Positions 42,375-51,078 of a stretch of DNA of 64,000 nt are shown piece after piece (the stretch's first letter is position 1; each line of letters starts with the position of its first letter). The position numbers were made by a program, and so were the translations under genes. The notes below the pieces were generated by a model that saw only the letters and a program-made list of their open reading frames with translations, had not been told where the DNA came from and searched no databases. The DNA is from Fimenecus sp045543095 (lineage in GTDB: Bacteria > Bacillota > Clostridia > Oscillospirales > Acutalibacteraceae). The stretch covers positions 13,490 to 77,489 of the forward strand of contig JAZQMC010000014.1 in NCBI GenBank assembly GCA_045543095.1, read 5' to 3'.

Positions 42375-43713
42375 TCTTTTTTATAAAATCAATTAAGTTT
42401 TCTTTATCATTCTCAACCTTACCATCAATTACCGCATCAAGACAAGTGTTAAGTTTTTCGCCAATTTCTTTTCCCTCATAACCTAAAGTAATTAAATCAT
42501 TGCCGTTGATTTTAAGGTCTTTTACAGAAAAGCACTCATTTTCGTTGATTATCTCATTGATTAAATCAAGCGTTGCAGTATAGAATTCGTCACCGCGATA
42601 ATATTTTGAATTTTGTGCCGAATTATCACATCTCTTAATTTCAATCAAATCAAAAATTAAGTCTTTACCGATTTGCGACATAATTCTTTTAAGTCGCTTT
42701 CGGTCGGGCTTAACTTCATTATTAAGCATAATTGGTGAATCGTGAAATTTTACAAGAGTTATGACCTTATTTTTTGTTTCATTATCAAAACGAAGTCGAG
42801 TCATAATCTTATCGGTCAATTCTGCACTGATTTTAGGGTGAGAATAGAAATGTTGCTCTCCATCTTCATCAAAATGAGCTACCACGGGCTTACCGATGTC
42901 GTGGAAAAGCAGGGCAAGGCGGATTGCAAGCTCGGGTCTGCTTTCTGCCGTCGCTTTTAAAATATGGGTGTAAACATCATAAATATGATGTCGGTTTTTC
43001 TGCAGGAAGCCTACGCAAGCCTTTAACTCGGGTATGAAAACACAAATAACATCAGAAAACTCATTAAGCACCGAATAAGCATTTTTACCGCAAATAAGCT
43101 TTGTGAATTCTTCGCGAATTCTCTCTGCAGAAATATTTTTGAGCAATTCACGGCATTTGTGGATTGCTTTTTTTGTATTTTCTTCAATGGTAAAGCCTAA
43201 AACCGCTGAAAACCTCATAGCACGAAGAATTCGCAAAGCATCCTCACAAAATCGTGTTTCCGCATCACCAATACAACGGATAGTTTTGCTTTTAATGTCT
43301 TCAATACCGCCTACAAGGTCGCAAAAACCGTTTTTGAAGTCGTAGGCAATACCATTCATTGTGAAATCACGACGCACCACATCGTCCGATAGCGAAGTTG
43401 AAAAAGTCACGCTGTCGGGGTGTCGGTTATCAGAGTAAGTTCCCTCACATCTGTATGTGGTTATTTCAATGGGTTCGTCATCTATAAGCACCGTAACTGT
43501 GCCGTGCTGAAGTCCCGTTTCTATAACACGAAAATCTTTGAACACTTCTTCTACTTGCTGCGGAGTCGCGTTTGTTGTGATGTCAATATCCCCAATGGGT
43601 AATCCCATTATGAAATCACGCACGCTGCCACCGATTAAATATGCTTCGAACCCATTGGAATTCAGCATTTTAATCGCAAGAGCGGAAGCCTTTTTGAATT
43701 CAGTTCTGCTCAT
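42355..43713 (-). CDS. cca: CCA tRNA nucleotidyltransferase with HD domain
   Basis: Adds or repairs the CCA end of tRNAs. 452 aa. Class II nucleotidyltransferase: GGSVRDFIMGLPIGDIDITT near residue 25, DFTMNGIAYD, EDALRILRAMRFS; a metal-dependent HD domain (LALLFHDIGKP near 265) occupies the C-terminal half. Its start overlaps the end of the TSCPD gene by 14 bases. Oddity: the final residues CHSEE and the stop codon are formed by the arm of a dispersed palindromic repeat, so the native C-terminus has been replaced or extended. Confidence 0.95.
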   Translation of the reverse strand: MSRTEFKKASALAIKMLNSNGFEAYLIGGSVRDFIMGLPIGDIDITTNATPQQVEEVFKDFRVIETGLQHGTVTVLIDDEPIEITTYRCEGTYSDNRHPDSVTFSTSLSDDVVRRDFTMNGIAYDFKNGFCDLVGGIEDIKSKTIRCIGDAETRFCEDALRILRAMRFSAVLGFTIEENTKKAIHKCRELLKNISAERIREEFTKLICGKNAYSVLNEFSDVICVFIPELKACVGFLQKNRHHIYDVYTHILKATAESRPELAIRLALLFHDIGKPVVAHFDEDGEQHFYSHPKISAELTDKIMTRLRFDNETKNKVITLVKFHDSPIMLNNEVKPDRKRLKRIMSQIGKDLIFDLIEIKRCDNSAQNSKYYRGDEFYTATLDLINEIINENECFSVKDLKINGNDLITLGYEGKEIGEKLNTCLDAVIDGKVENDKENLIDFIKKKCHSEE

Positions 43714-43954
43714 TGAGTGCCGCTTCTAATGCAAGGGCTAACTGGTCGGGGCAAGATGTCTGCTTAAAACCGCATTTAAGCCCTTTAAGGCTGTCAATAA
43801 CCTCTTGTGCGGGTTTATCTTTTACAAGCATTGCAATACCTTTAAGGTTGCCGTTGCATCCGCCATAAAACACTACATCTTTGATTATTCCGTTTTCAAG
43901 TTCAAGGTCAATCTGACCTGAACAAGTTCCTTTTGTTCTGTATTTGAATTTCAT
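43700..43954 (-). CDS. TSCPD-domain protein
   Basis: 84 aa, one TSCPD domain (TIGR03905 type): FKYRTKGTCSGQIDLEL, FYGGCNGNLKGIAMLV, and the name-giving QTSCPDQLALALEAAL at the end. The domain is also found at the C-terminus of adenosylcobalamin-dependent ribonucleotide reductases, and conserved Cys residues suggest metal or redox chemistry. It overlaps rsmA by 4 bases and cca by 14, so the three are translationally coupled. Confidence 0.88.
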   Translation of the reverse strand: MKFKYRTKGTCSGQIDLELENGIIKDVVFYGGCNGNLKGIAMLVKDKPAQEVIDSLKGLKCGFKQTSCPDQLALALEAALNEQN

Positions 43955-44835
43955 TTTGTTACCTCACAGATTTTGTTCGAGAGTGTTACTAACTGTTCCA
44001 TAGTAAGTGCTTCTGCACGGGCGGTTGGGCTCAGGTTCGCCATTTCTACTGCTTTTGAGATTAAATCTTTACCTATTCCCATTCCGCTTGAAAGAGAGTT
44101 GAGAATTGTTTTTCTTCTCTGTGCAAAAGCAGATTTCACCATTTTAAAGAATACTTTTTCGTCGGTGACATTATAATCGCCACGCTTTGTCAAATCAAGT
44201 TCAATTACACAACTGTCAACATTCGGTGCGGGCATAAACGAACCGCGGGAAACATCAAAAAGTTTCTTTGCCTGTGCATAATAATTTACTGCAACAGTAA
44301 CTGCACCGCTTTCTCTTGTACCAACTTTCGCACAAAGGCGGTCACCCGCTTCACGTTGCACCATAACAATAATTTTATTAAAAGGCAATTTTTCTTCTAA
44401 TAGTCGCATAATTACGGGAGAAGTGATATAGTAGGGCAGATTTGCACATACAAATATTTCCATACCATCAAAATGCTCTTTTATTATACTCTGCAAATCG
44501 GCTTTAAGAATATCCTCATTGATAAGAGTGAGATTATCATAGCCCGCAAGCGTATCTTCTAACACGGGGAAAAGACGAGTGTCAAGTTCAACACACACTA
44601 CCTTATCGGCACGCTCAAGCAATTCTTTTGTGAGAACCCCCACACCCGCACCGATTTCAAGCACACCGATTTTGCCCGTAGTGCTGTTTTTTACCGCATC
44701 TGCCATTCGGGGACAAACCGTGGGGTTGACAAGGAAATTCTGTCCCAATCCCTTTGAAAATGTAACACCGTGCTCACCCATAACACGCTTAATAACCGAA
44801 ATGTCGGTGAGCGTATAATTTTTCTTATCTGACAT
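43951..44835 (-). CDS. rsmA: 16S rRNA (adenine1518-N6/adenine1519-N6)-dimethyltransferase
   Basis: Dimethylates two adjacent adenines in the 3' hairpin of 16S rRNA during 30S maturation. 294 aa. SAM motif VLEIGAGVGVLTKELL (about residue 55), catalytic NLPYYITSPV (motif IV, about 130), and the family's C-terminal helical domain with FAQRRKTILNSL. The start is ATG at 44835 and overlaps the aminotransferase stop by 11 bases. Confidence 0.96.
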   Translation of the reverse strand: MSDKKNYTLTDISVIKRVMGEHGVTFSKGLGQNFLVNPTVCPRMADAVKNSTTGKIGVLEIGAGVGVLTKELLERADKVVCVELDTRLFPVLEDTLAGYDNLTLINEDILKADLQSIIKEHFDGMEIFVCANLPYYITSPVIMRLLEEKLPFNKIIVMVQREAGDRLCAKVGTRESGAVTVAVNYYAQAKKLFDVSRGSFMPAPNVDSCVIELDLTKRGDYNVTDEKVFFKMVKSAFAQRRKTILNSLSSGMGIGKDLISKAVEMANLSPTARAEALTMEQLVTLSNKICEVTK

Positions 44836-46012
44836 ATTTGTTCTTTACCTTACCAAGTATTTTCATACCCTCTTGGATTTTTTCATTTGAGGGTGTTGAG
44901 AAATTCATTCTGAAGCAATTTGTATGCTCGTCATTCACCATAAACGCCGTGCCGGGTACAAGTGCAACTTTGTTAGTTACACATTCTTTAACAAATTCCA
45001 GCATATCCACATCTTCGGGCAATTCGCACCACACGAAAAGTCCACCCTCGGGACGAACATATTTAACAAAATCTCCCAATTCACTGTCAATCAAATCACA
45101 CATAAGATTAAGCTTTTCACGATAAATTCCGCGGATTTTCTCAATGTGTGCATTTACATCATATTTTTCCATCCAATTATCCACAAGCATCTGTGAGAAA
45201 ACGGGAGTATGAACATCTGACGCCTGCTTGCCGACAGTCATTTTTGCAATAATCGGTGCGGGGGCAACAATATAGCCCACACGAATTCCGGGTGCTAATA
45301 ATTTTGAAAATGAACCCGCATAAATTACAATGCCGTCTTCATCAAAGCTCTTGATTGAGGGAATATCCTCCCCCGAAACTCGCAAATCACCGTATGGGTT
45401 GTCCTCTAAAATAAGCAAGCCGTATTTTTTAGCAAGTTCATAAACTGCTTTTCTTTTTTCGAGGCTCATTGTAGCACCAGACGGATTCTGGAAATTGGGA
45501 ATTGTATAAATAAATCGCGGATTATGAGCATTTTTGATTGTGTTTTCCAGTTCTTCAATGTTCATTCCGTCCGCTTCAACAGAAACACCCGCAAGCTGAC
45601 AACCATAAGAACGAAAACAGTTAAGCGAGCCGATAAATGAGGGGCATTCGCAGATTACCGTGTCACCAAAATCGCAGAGTGACTTTGTTGCCAAATCCAT
45701 AACCTGCTGTGCACCCGAAGTAACAATAAGGCTGTCAAATTCTTTGCCGATATTATATCTCTCTTTAACAAATGTAGTCAGGCGGTTTCGCAAAGGAGTA
45801 TAACCCTCTGTAACTCCGTATTGCAACGCAGTTATAGGTTCATTCTCAAAAATCTCTGCCGAAATCTTTTTAACCTCATCAACCGGAAATGCCGCTGCGT
45901 CGGGATTACCCGCCGCAAAGGGAATAACATCAGGACTTTGGGTTGCTTTTAATATTTCACGGATTGCCGAGGGCTGAAGTCCCGAAATCCGCTGAGAAAA
46001 ATAATAATCCAT
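44825..46012 (-). CDS. PLP-dependent class I/II aminotransferase (2-aminoadipate/MocR-like)
   Basis: 395 aa. Fold type I aminotransferase with PLP Lys in AGSFSKLLAPGIRVGYIVAP, the Asn-Pro-x-Gly pocket ARFIYTIPNFQNPSGATMS-type, and RMNFSTPSNEKIQEG near the end. The similarity is to LysN and to the catalytic part of MocR regulators, but there is no DNA-binding domain. The exact substrate cannot be read; aromatic or branched amino acids and 2-aminoadipate are the usual ones. Start ATG at 46012 with AAGGTG; a frame upstream is open. Confidence 0.88.
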   Translation of the reverse strand: MDYYFSQRISGLQPSAIREILKATQSPDVIPFAAGNPDAAAFPVDEVKKISAEIFENEPITALQYGVTEGYTPLRNRLTTFVKERYNIGKEFDSLIVTSGAQQVMDLATKSLCDFGDTVICECPSFIGSLNCFRSYGCQLAGVSVEADGMNIEELENTIKNAHNPRFIYTIPNFQNPSGATMSLEKRKAVYELAKKYGLLILEDNPYGDLRVSGEDIPSIKSFDEDGIVIYAGSFSKLLAPGIRVGYIVAPAPIIAKMTVGKQASDVHTPVFSQMLVDNWMEKYDVNAHIEKIRGIYREKLNLMCDLIDSELGDFVKYVRPEGGLFVWCELPEDVDMLEFVKECVTNKVALVPGTAFMVNDEHTNCFRMNFSTPSNEKIQEGMKILGKVKNKYVR

Positions 46013-46073
46013 TTTAATCACCTTACATAATTTTATCACAATATAAGAGCCATTTCAAGTAACTGACAAATTT

Positions 46074-46105
46074 AAAGCTCCATTTCCGAAGAAGTGGAGC
46101 TTTTT
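46074..46105 (-). terminator. Hairpin after dapL
   Basis: AAAGCTCCA and TGGAGCTTT around a UUCG-containing loop. The T tail is good on the plus strand and weak on the minus strand. Confidence 0.5.
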
Positions 46106-46108
46106 GTT

Positions 46109-47323
46109 TTATTTTGCGAAATAATTTTTAATTCTTTCTACTGCCTTGATTGTATTTTCTGTTGAGCCAAATGCTGTAAGTCTGAAATAACCCTCACCGC
46201 TTGGGCCGAAGCCTTCACCGGGAGTACCAACAACCTGAATGTTTTCAAGAAGTGTGTCAAAGAATTCCCAACTGCTCATTCCGTCAGGAGTTTTGAGCCA
46301 TACGTAAGGTGAATTTACTGCACCATAAACTGTGAAACCACATTCTTTAAGTCCGTTATAGATAATCTTTGCATTGTTCTGGTAGTATGCAATAATTTCG
46401 CGAACTTGCTTTTTACCCTCTTCGCTGTAACAAGCTTCTGCCGCTCTCTGTGTAACATAAGAAACACCGTTGAATTTTGTAGCCTGACGTCTTGCCCAAA
46501 GTGCATTGAGTTCAACTCCGTCAACCTTAATGTCGTGTGGAACAACTGTGTAACCACAACGAACACCTGTAAAGCCCGCTGTTTTTGAGAAGCTTCTGAA
46601 TTCGATAGCACAAGACTTTGCACCTTCGATTTCATAAATTGAATGAGGAACATTATCCTCTGTGATAAATGCTTCATAAGCAGAGTCGAAAAGGATTACC
46701 GCACCATTTTCATTTGCATAGTCAACCCATTTTTTGAGTTCATCCTTTGTTGCCGCCATACCTGTCGGGTTGTTAGGGAAACAAAGATAAATAATGTCAA
46801 CCTTTTCTTTTGGAAGTTCAGGTAAGAAGTTGTTTTCTGCATTACAAGGCATATAGTAAATATTGCTCCAGCCCTCTGCTGTTTTGTCGCCTGAACGACC
46901 ACTCATAACATTTGTGTCAACATATACAGGGTACACAGGGTCACAAACTGCAACCTTATTGTCGGTTGAGAAAATGTCGCCGATGTTTCCGCAGTCACTC
47001 TTTGCACCGTCTGATACGAAAATTTCGCTGTTGTCAAGTTCTACTCCGCGAGCTTTATAGTCGTTTTCGTTAATAGCGTCCAAAAGCCACTTGTGACCGT
47101 ATTCGGGAGGATAACCCATAAAGGTTTTTTCTTTACCCATTTCGTCAACTGCCTTGTGCATTGCATCAATACAAGCATCAGCAAGAGGACGAGTAACGTC
47201 ACCGATGCCAAGACGGATAATTGGCTTGTCGGGATTAGCCGCAACATAAGCATTTACCTTTTTTGCAATGTTAGAGAAAAGGTAAGAACTCTGAATTTTT
47301 AAAAAGTTATCATTTATTTTCAT
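46109..47323 (-). CDS. dapL: LL-diaminopimelate aminotransferase
   Basis: Converts tetrahydrodipicolinate to LL-diaminopimelate in one step with glutamate, bypassing the succinyl and acetyl routes. 404 aa. Signatures: SYLFSNIAKKVNAY near the start, RLGIGDVTRPLADA, FPNNPTGMAATK, and PLP Lys in EFRSFSKTAGFTGVRCGYTV. It follows dapF in the same direction, so the two successive steps of the DapL pathway are adjacent. Start ATG with GGAGGG. Provides diaminopimelate for peptidoglycan and lysine. Confidence 0.95.
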   Translation of the reverse strand: MKINDNFLKIQSSYLFSNIAKKVNAYVAANPDKPIIRLGIGDVTRPLADACIDAMHKAVDEMGKEKTFMGYPPEYGHKWLLDAINENDYKARGVELDNSEIFVSDGAKSDCGNIGDIFSTDNKVAVCDPVYPVYVDTNVMSGRSGDKTAEGWSNIYYMPCNAENNFLPELPKEKVDIIYLCFPNNPTGMAATKDELKKWVDYANENGAVILFDSAYEAFITEDNVPHSIYEIEGAKSCAIEFRSFSKTAGFTGVRCGYTVVPHDIKVDGVELNALWARRQATKFNGVSYVTQRAAEACYSEEGKKQVREIIAYYQNNAKIIYNGLKECGFTVYGAVNSPYVWLKTPDGMSSWEFFDTLLENIQVVGTPGEGFGPSGEGYFRLTAFGSTENTIKAVERIKNYFAK

Positions 47324-47359
47324 AATTGTCCCTCCGAATATAATTTATATCCTTATTCA

Positions 47360-47378
47360 GCTCCCTCACGTAGGGAGC
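47360..47378 (-). terminator. Hairpin between dapF and dapL
   Basis: GCTCCCT and AGGGAGC around 5 bases. No T tail on the minus strand; possibly a processing or attenuation structure within the operon. Confidence 0.35.
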
Positions 47379-47381
47379 GAA

Positions 47382-48209
47382 TTATATTTCGCCGTCAAAA
47401 ATCTTGACCGCTTCTCCACTTAAATACACATTATCATTTTCGTGCCATTTAACTGTTAAAATTCCGCCTTTTGTGTGAAGTTTAATATCTTCATTTTTAG
47501 GGCAATATCCATTCAATACCGCTGCAACAACCGTTGCACATGCCCCTGTGCCACAGGCTAATGTTTCACCACTGCCACGCTCCCACACACGCATTTTAAG
47601 ATTGTTTTTATCAATAATCTCTACAAATTCCGTATTTATTCTTTCGGGGAACATTTCGTGGGTTTCAAAAAGCGGACCGATTTTTTGGAGATTTAATTTA
47701 TGTATATTCTTATGAAACACCACGCAATGAGGATTACCCATACTCACGCAAGTTATTTCATAATCTTTATTGTCAATATTAAGCGTTTTGTTTTTAACAA
47801 TACTGTCGCCATATCGCGTTGGAATTTGCCTACCGCTGAATTTGGGTTTACCCATATTCACTCTGCCACCTGTGGCAACACCGTTTTTTGATATAATTTC
47901 AACGGATTTTACCCCGCTGACAGTATCAATATGTATTATATCCCGTCTAATCTTTGTATCAAACACATATTTCGCAGTGCACCGCACCGCATTTCCGCAC
48001 ATTTTGGCACGGGAACCGTCTGAATTATAAATATCCATAAAGCAATCAGCTTTTTCTGACGGTTTAATGAGCACAATTCCGTCCGCACCCACACCAAAAT
48101 GCCTATTGCTTAATTTTTCAGACAAATCCTTGGGGTTTTCAACATTTTGGCAAAAGCAATCAATATAAATATAATCATTGCCCGCACCGTGCATTTTTAT
48201 AAATCTCAT
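47382..48209 (-). CDS. dapF: Diaminopimelate epimerase
   Basis: Epimerises LL- to meso-diaminopimelate. 275 aa, made of two similar halves. The two catalytic Cys lie in AKMCGNAVRC (about residue 73) and ETLACGTGACATV (about 215). MRFIKMHGAGNDYIYID is the canonical N-terminus, so I place the start at 48209, with GGGGGAT ahead, rather than 27 bases upstream. The ribosome site lies in the 3' arm of a perfect inverted repeat, which may hold translation back. Confidence 0.95.
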   Translation of the reverse strand: MRFIKMHGAGNDYIYIDCFCQNVENPKDLSEKLSNRHFGVGADGIVLIKPSEKADCFMDIYNSDGSRAKMCGNAVRCTAKYVFDTKIRRDIIHIDTVSGVKSVEIISKNGVATGGRVNMGKPKFSGRQIPTRYGDSIVKNKTLNIDNKDYEITCVSMGNPHCVVFHKNIHKLNLQKIGPLFETHEMFPERINTEFVEIIDKNNLKMRVWERGSGETLACGTGACATVVAAVLNGYCPKNEDIKLHTKGGILTVKWHENDNVYLSGEAVKIFDGEI

Positions 48210-48213
48210 TATA

Positions 48214-48247
48214 ATCCCCCACTGCATTTTTAACATCCTATGCAGTG
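48214..48247 (-). promoter_or_regulatory. Inverted repeat covering the dapF ribosome site
   Basis: CCCCACTGCAT and ATGCAGTGGGG (11 bases, perfect) with a 12-base loop, between glyA and dapF. The 3' arm contains the dapF ribosome site. No T tail, so RBS masking is more likely than termination. Confidence 0.5.
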
Positions 48248-48263
48248 GGGAGTGTGTATGTGA

Positions 48264-49517
48264 TTATTCGTACAATGGGTATTTTTTGCAGATTTCAGCA
48301 ACGCCTTTTTTAATGTAATCCTTCTGATTTTCAAAATCAGTAGCTGCGAGATAGATAAACTCTGCAATCTTGTCCATATCTTCTACCCCAAGACCTCTTG
48401 TTGTAACTGCGGGAGTACCAAGTCTTAAACCGCTTGTTACAAAGGGCTTTTCGGGGTCATTTGGAATTGAATTTTTGTTTGCGGTGATATGAACTTCATC
48501 AAGACGGTGCTCAAGCTCTTTGCCTGTAACACCAACTGAACGAAGGTCAACAAGCATAAGGTGGTTGTCAGTACCGCCTGAAACGAGGTTAATACCTCTC
48601 TTTACAAGGCCCTCTGCAAGTGCCTTTGCATTATCAACAACTCTCTGCTGATATACTTTGAAGTCGTCATTCAATGCTTCGCCAAAGCAAACCGCCTTGC
48701 CTGCGATAGTGTGCATTAAAGGTCCGCCCTGTGTACCGGGGAAGATTGCCTTATTGAACTGCATTCCGAATTCTTCATCCTTACAAAGAATGATACCGCC
48801 ACGAGGACCACGAAGAGTCTTATGTGTTGTTGATGTAACAACATCTGCGTAAGGCACAGGAGATGGGTGAAGACCTGCTGCAACAAGACCTGCAATATGA
48901 GCCATATCAACCATAAAGTAAGCACCAACGCTATGTGCAATATTTGCCATTCTTTCAAAGTCAATAACTCTCGGATATGCAGATGCACCTGCAACGATGA
49001 GTTTTGGCTGACATTCCTTTGCTTTCTTTTCAAAAGCATCGTAGTCAAGAAAACCGTTTTCGTCAACACCGTAAGGTACGAAATTGTAGTATTTACCTGA
49101 CATATTAACAGGTGAACCGTGAGTAAGGTGACCGCCTTCTGCAAGATTCATACCCATAACAGTATCGCCCGGCTCGATAAGTGCAAAATAAACTGCAAGG
49201 TTTGCCTGAGCACCTGAGTGAGGCTGAACATTTGCATAGTTTGCACCGAAAAGTTTTTTAAGTCTGTCACGTGCAATATCTTCTACAATATCAACGTGCT
49301 GACATCCGCCGTAATATCTCTTACCCGGATAACCTTCAGCATATTTATTTGTAAGCACACTGCCCATTGCAGCCATAACAGCAGGAGAAACAATGTTTTC
49401 ACTTGCAATAAGTTCAAGATTTTCTCTCTGTCTTTTGAGTTCAAGACCCATAGCAGAAGCTACTTCGGGGTCAGTATTGTTTATAAATCCGATTGTATCT
49501 AATAAATTTTCAAACAT
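48264..49517 (-). CDS. glyA: Serine hydroxymethyltransferase
   Basis: Interconverts serine and glycine with tetrahydrofolate, the main source of one-carbon units. 417 aa. ENIVSPAVMAAMGSVLTNKYAEGYPGKRYYGG-type N-terminal motif, PLP Lys in DVVTSTTHKTLRGPRGG, and SGTDNHLMLVDLR. Start with AAGGA. It stands 16 bases after guaB, so both are likely on one transcript linking purine and one-carbon metabolism. Confidence 0.97.
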   Translation of the reverse strand: MFENLLDTIGFINNTDPEVASAMGLELKRQRENLELIASENIVSPAVMAAMGSVLTNKYAEGYPGKRYYGGCQHVDIVEDIARDRLKKLFGANYANVQPHSGAQANLAVYFALIEPGDTVMGMNLAEGGHLTHGSPVNMSGKYYNFVPYGVDENGFLDYDAFEKKAKECQPKLIVAGASAYPRVIDFERMANIAHSVGAYFMVDMAHIAGLVAAGLHPSPVPYADVVTSTTHKTLRGPRGGIILCKDEEFGMQFNKAIFPGTQGGPLMHTIAGKAVCFGEALNDDFKVYQQRVVDNAKALAEGLVKRGINLVSGGTDNHLMLVDLRSVGVTGKELEHRLDEVHITANKNSIPNDPEKPFVTSGLRLGTPAVTTRGLGVEDMDKIAEFIYLAATDFENQKDYIKKGVAEICKKYPLYE

Positions 49518-49533
49518 TTTATAAATTCCTTAA

Positions 49534-51000
49534 TTATATATTTCCTGAGTAGTTTGGAGCTTCTTTAGTGATATATACATCGTGAGGATGGCTTTCTTTA
49601 AGACCTGCGTTTGTAATTCTGATAAAATTAGTCTTTGTTTTGAGTTCTTCGATTGTTGCGCAACCACAGTAACCCATACCTGCTTTAAGACCACCCATAA
49701 GCTGATAAATTGTATCTGAAAGAAGTCCCTTGTAAGGCACACGACCTTCAACGCCTTCGGGGACAAGTTTCTTGTTGTTAGCCTGGAAGTATCTGTCCTT
49801 TGAACCGTTGTTCATAGCAGCAATACTACCCATACCACGATAAACCTTGAACTGACGGCCTTGATAAATTTCGCTCTCCCCTGGTGACTCCTCGCAACCT
49901 GCAACAAGTGAGCCTACCATGATAGCAGAAGCACCTGCAGCAATAGCTTTAACGATTTCACCTGAATATTTAATACCACCATCAGCAATTACTGTGATAC
50001 CGTGCTTTGCAGCTTCGTTTGCAGAATCATAAACCGCAGTAATCTGCGGAACACCGATACCTGCAACAACACGAGTTGTACAGATTGAGCCGGGGCCGAT
50101 ACCAACCTTAACGCAGTCTGCACCTGCACCGATAAGAGCCTTTGTAGCTTCAGCAGTAGCAACGTTACCTGCAATAAGTGAAAGTTCGGGATATGCAGCC
50201 TTTACCTTTGCAACAGCATTGATAATGCCTTGGCTGTGTCCGTGAGCAGAGTCAAGAGTAATCATATCAACACCTGCTTCAACTAAAGCTGCAACTCTGT
50301 CGAGCACGTCAGCAGTTGCACCAACAGCAGCACCACAAAGGAGTCTGCCCATTGAATCTCTTGCAGAGTTAGGATATTTAACTGCTTTTTCAATATCTTT
50401 GATTGTGATAAGACCTTTAAGGTAACCTGCTTCGTCAACCAAAGGAAGTTTTTCAATCTTATGTTTCATAAGGATTTTCTTTGCTTCATCGTGATTTGTG
50501 CCAACAGGAGCAGTTACAAGACCTTCGCTTGTCATATAATCCTTGATTTTACCGCTGTAATCAGCAATAAATCTCATATCACGGTTTGTGAGGATACCAA
50601 CAAGTTTGCCATTTTCGTCACAAACGGGAACACCTGAAATCTTATAACGGTGCATAAGGTTATCTGCTTCCTGAACTGTGTTTTCGGGAGAGAGGAAGAA
50701 AGGATTGTTGATAACGCCGTTTTCGCTTCTCTTAACCTTGTCAACCTGTGCTTTCTGTGCCTCGATTGACATATTCTTATGAATAATACCGATACCGCCT
50801 TCACGAGCAATAGCAATAGCCATATTGCTTTCTGTTACTGTATCCATAGCCGCTGTGAGTACGGGTGTGTTCAATCTGATTGTTTTTGTAAGCTGAGTTG
50901 AAATGTCAACATCGCTTGGAAGAACGTTACTTTCTGCAGGAATGAGAAGCACGTCGTCAAAGGTAAGACCTTCTTTAGCAAACTTGTTGTCTGTAATCAT
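49534..51000 (-). CDS. guaB: Inosine-5'-monophosphate dehydrogenase
   Basis: Oxidises IMP to XMP, the committed step to GMP. 488 aa. Two CBS domains inserted at about 95-210 (regulatory nucleotide binding), catalytic loop GIGPGSICTTRVVAGIGVPQ with the active Cys, flap YKGLLSDTIYQLMGG, and GADCVKVG. Standard length. Preceded by the terminator of lysC with an own ribosome site GGAG, so it may have its own promoter in the 78-base gap. Confidence 0.97.
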   Translation of the reverse strand: MITDNKFAKEGLTFDDVLLIPAESNVLPSDVDISTQLTKTIRLNTPVLTAAMDTVTESNMAIAIAREGGIGIIHKNMSIEAQKAQVDKVKRSENGVINNPFFLSPENTVQEADNLMHRYKISGVPVCDENGKLVGILTNRDMRFIADYSGKIKDYMTSEGLVTAPVGTNHDEAKKILMKHKIEKLPLVDEAGYLKGLITIKDIEKAVKYPNSARDSMGRLLCGAAVGATADVLDRVAALVEAGVDMITLDSAHGHSQGIINAVAKVKAAYPELSLIAGNVATAEATKALIGAGADCVKVGIGPGSICTTRVVAGIGVPQITAVYDSANEAAKHGITVIADGGIKYSGEIVKAIAAGASAIMVGSLVAGCEESPGESEIYQGRQFKVYRGMGSIAAMNNGSKDRYFQANNKKLVPEGVEGRVPYKGLLSDTIYQLMGGLKAGMGYCGCATIEELKTKTNFIRITNAGLKESHPHDVYITKEAPNYSGNI

Positions 51001-51037
51001 AATTTATATCTCCTTCACTTTAATTTTCTTTATAAAA

Positions 51038-51065
51038 TAGAGAGAAACTAAACTGTTTCTCTCTA
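51038..51065 (-). terminator. Terminator of lysC
   Basis: TAGAGAGAAAC and GTTTCTCTCTA with a 6-base loop; on the minus strand TTTTATAAA follows. Confidence 0.65.
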
Positions 51066-51078
51066 AAAATAGTCGCAC

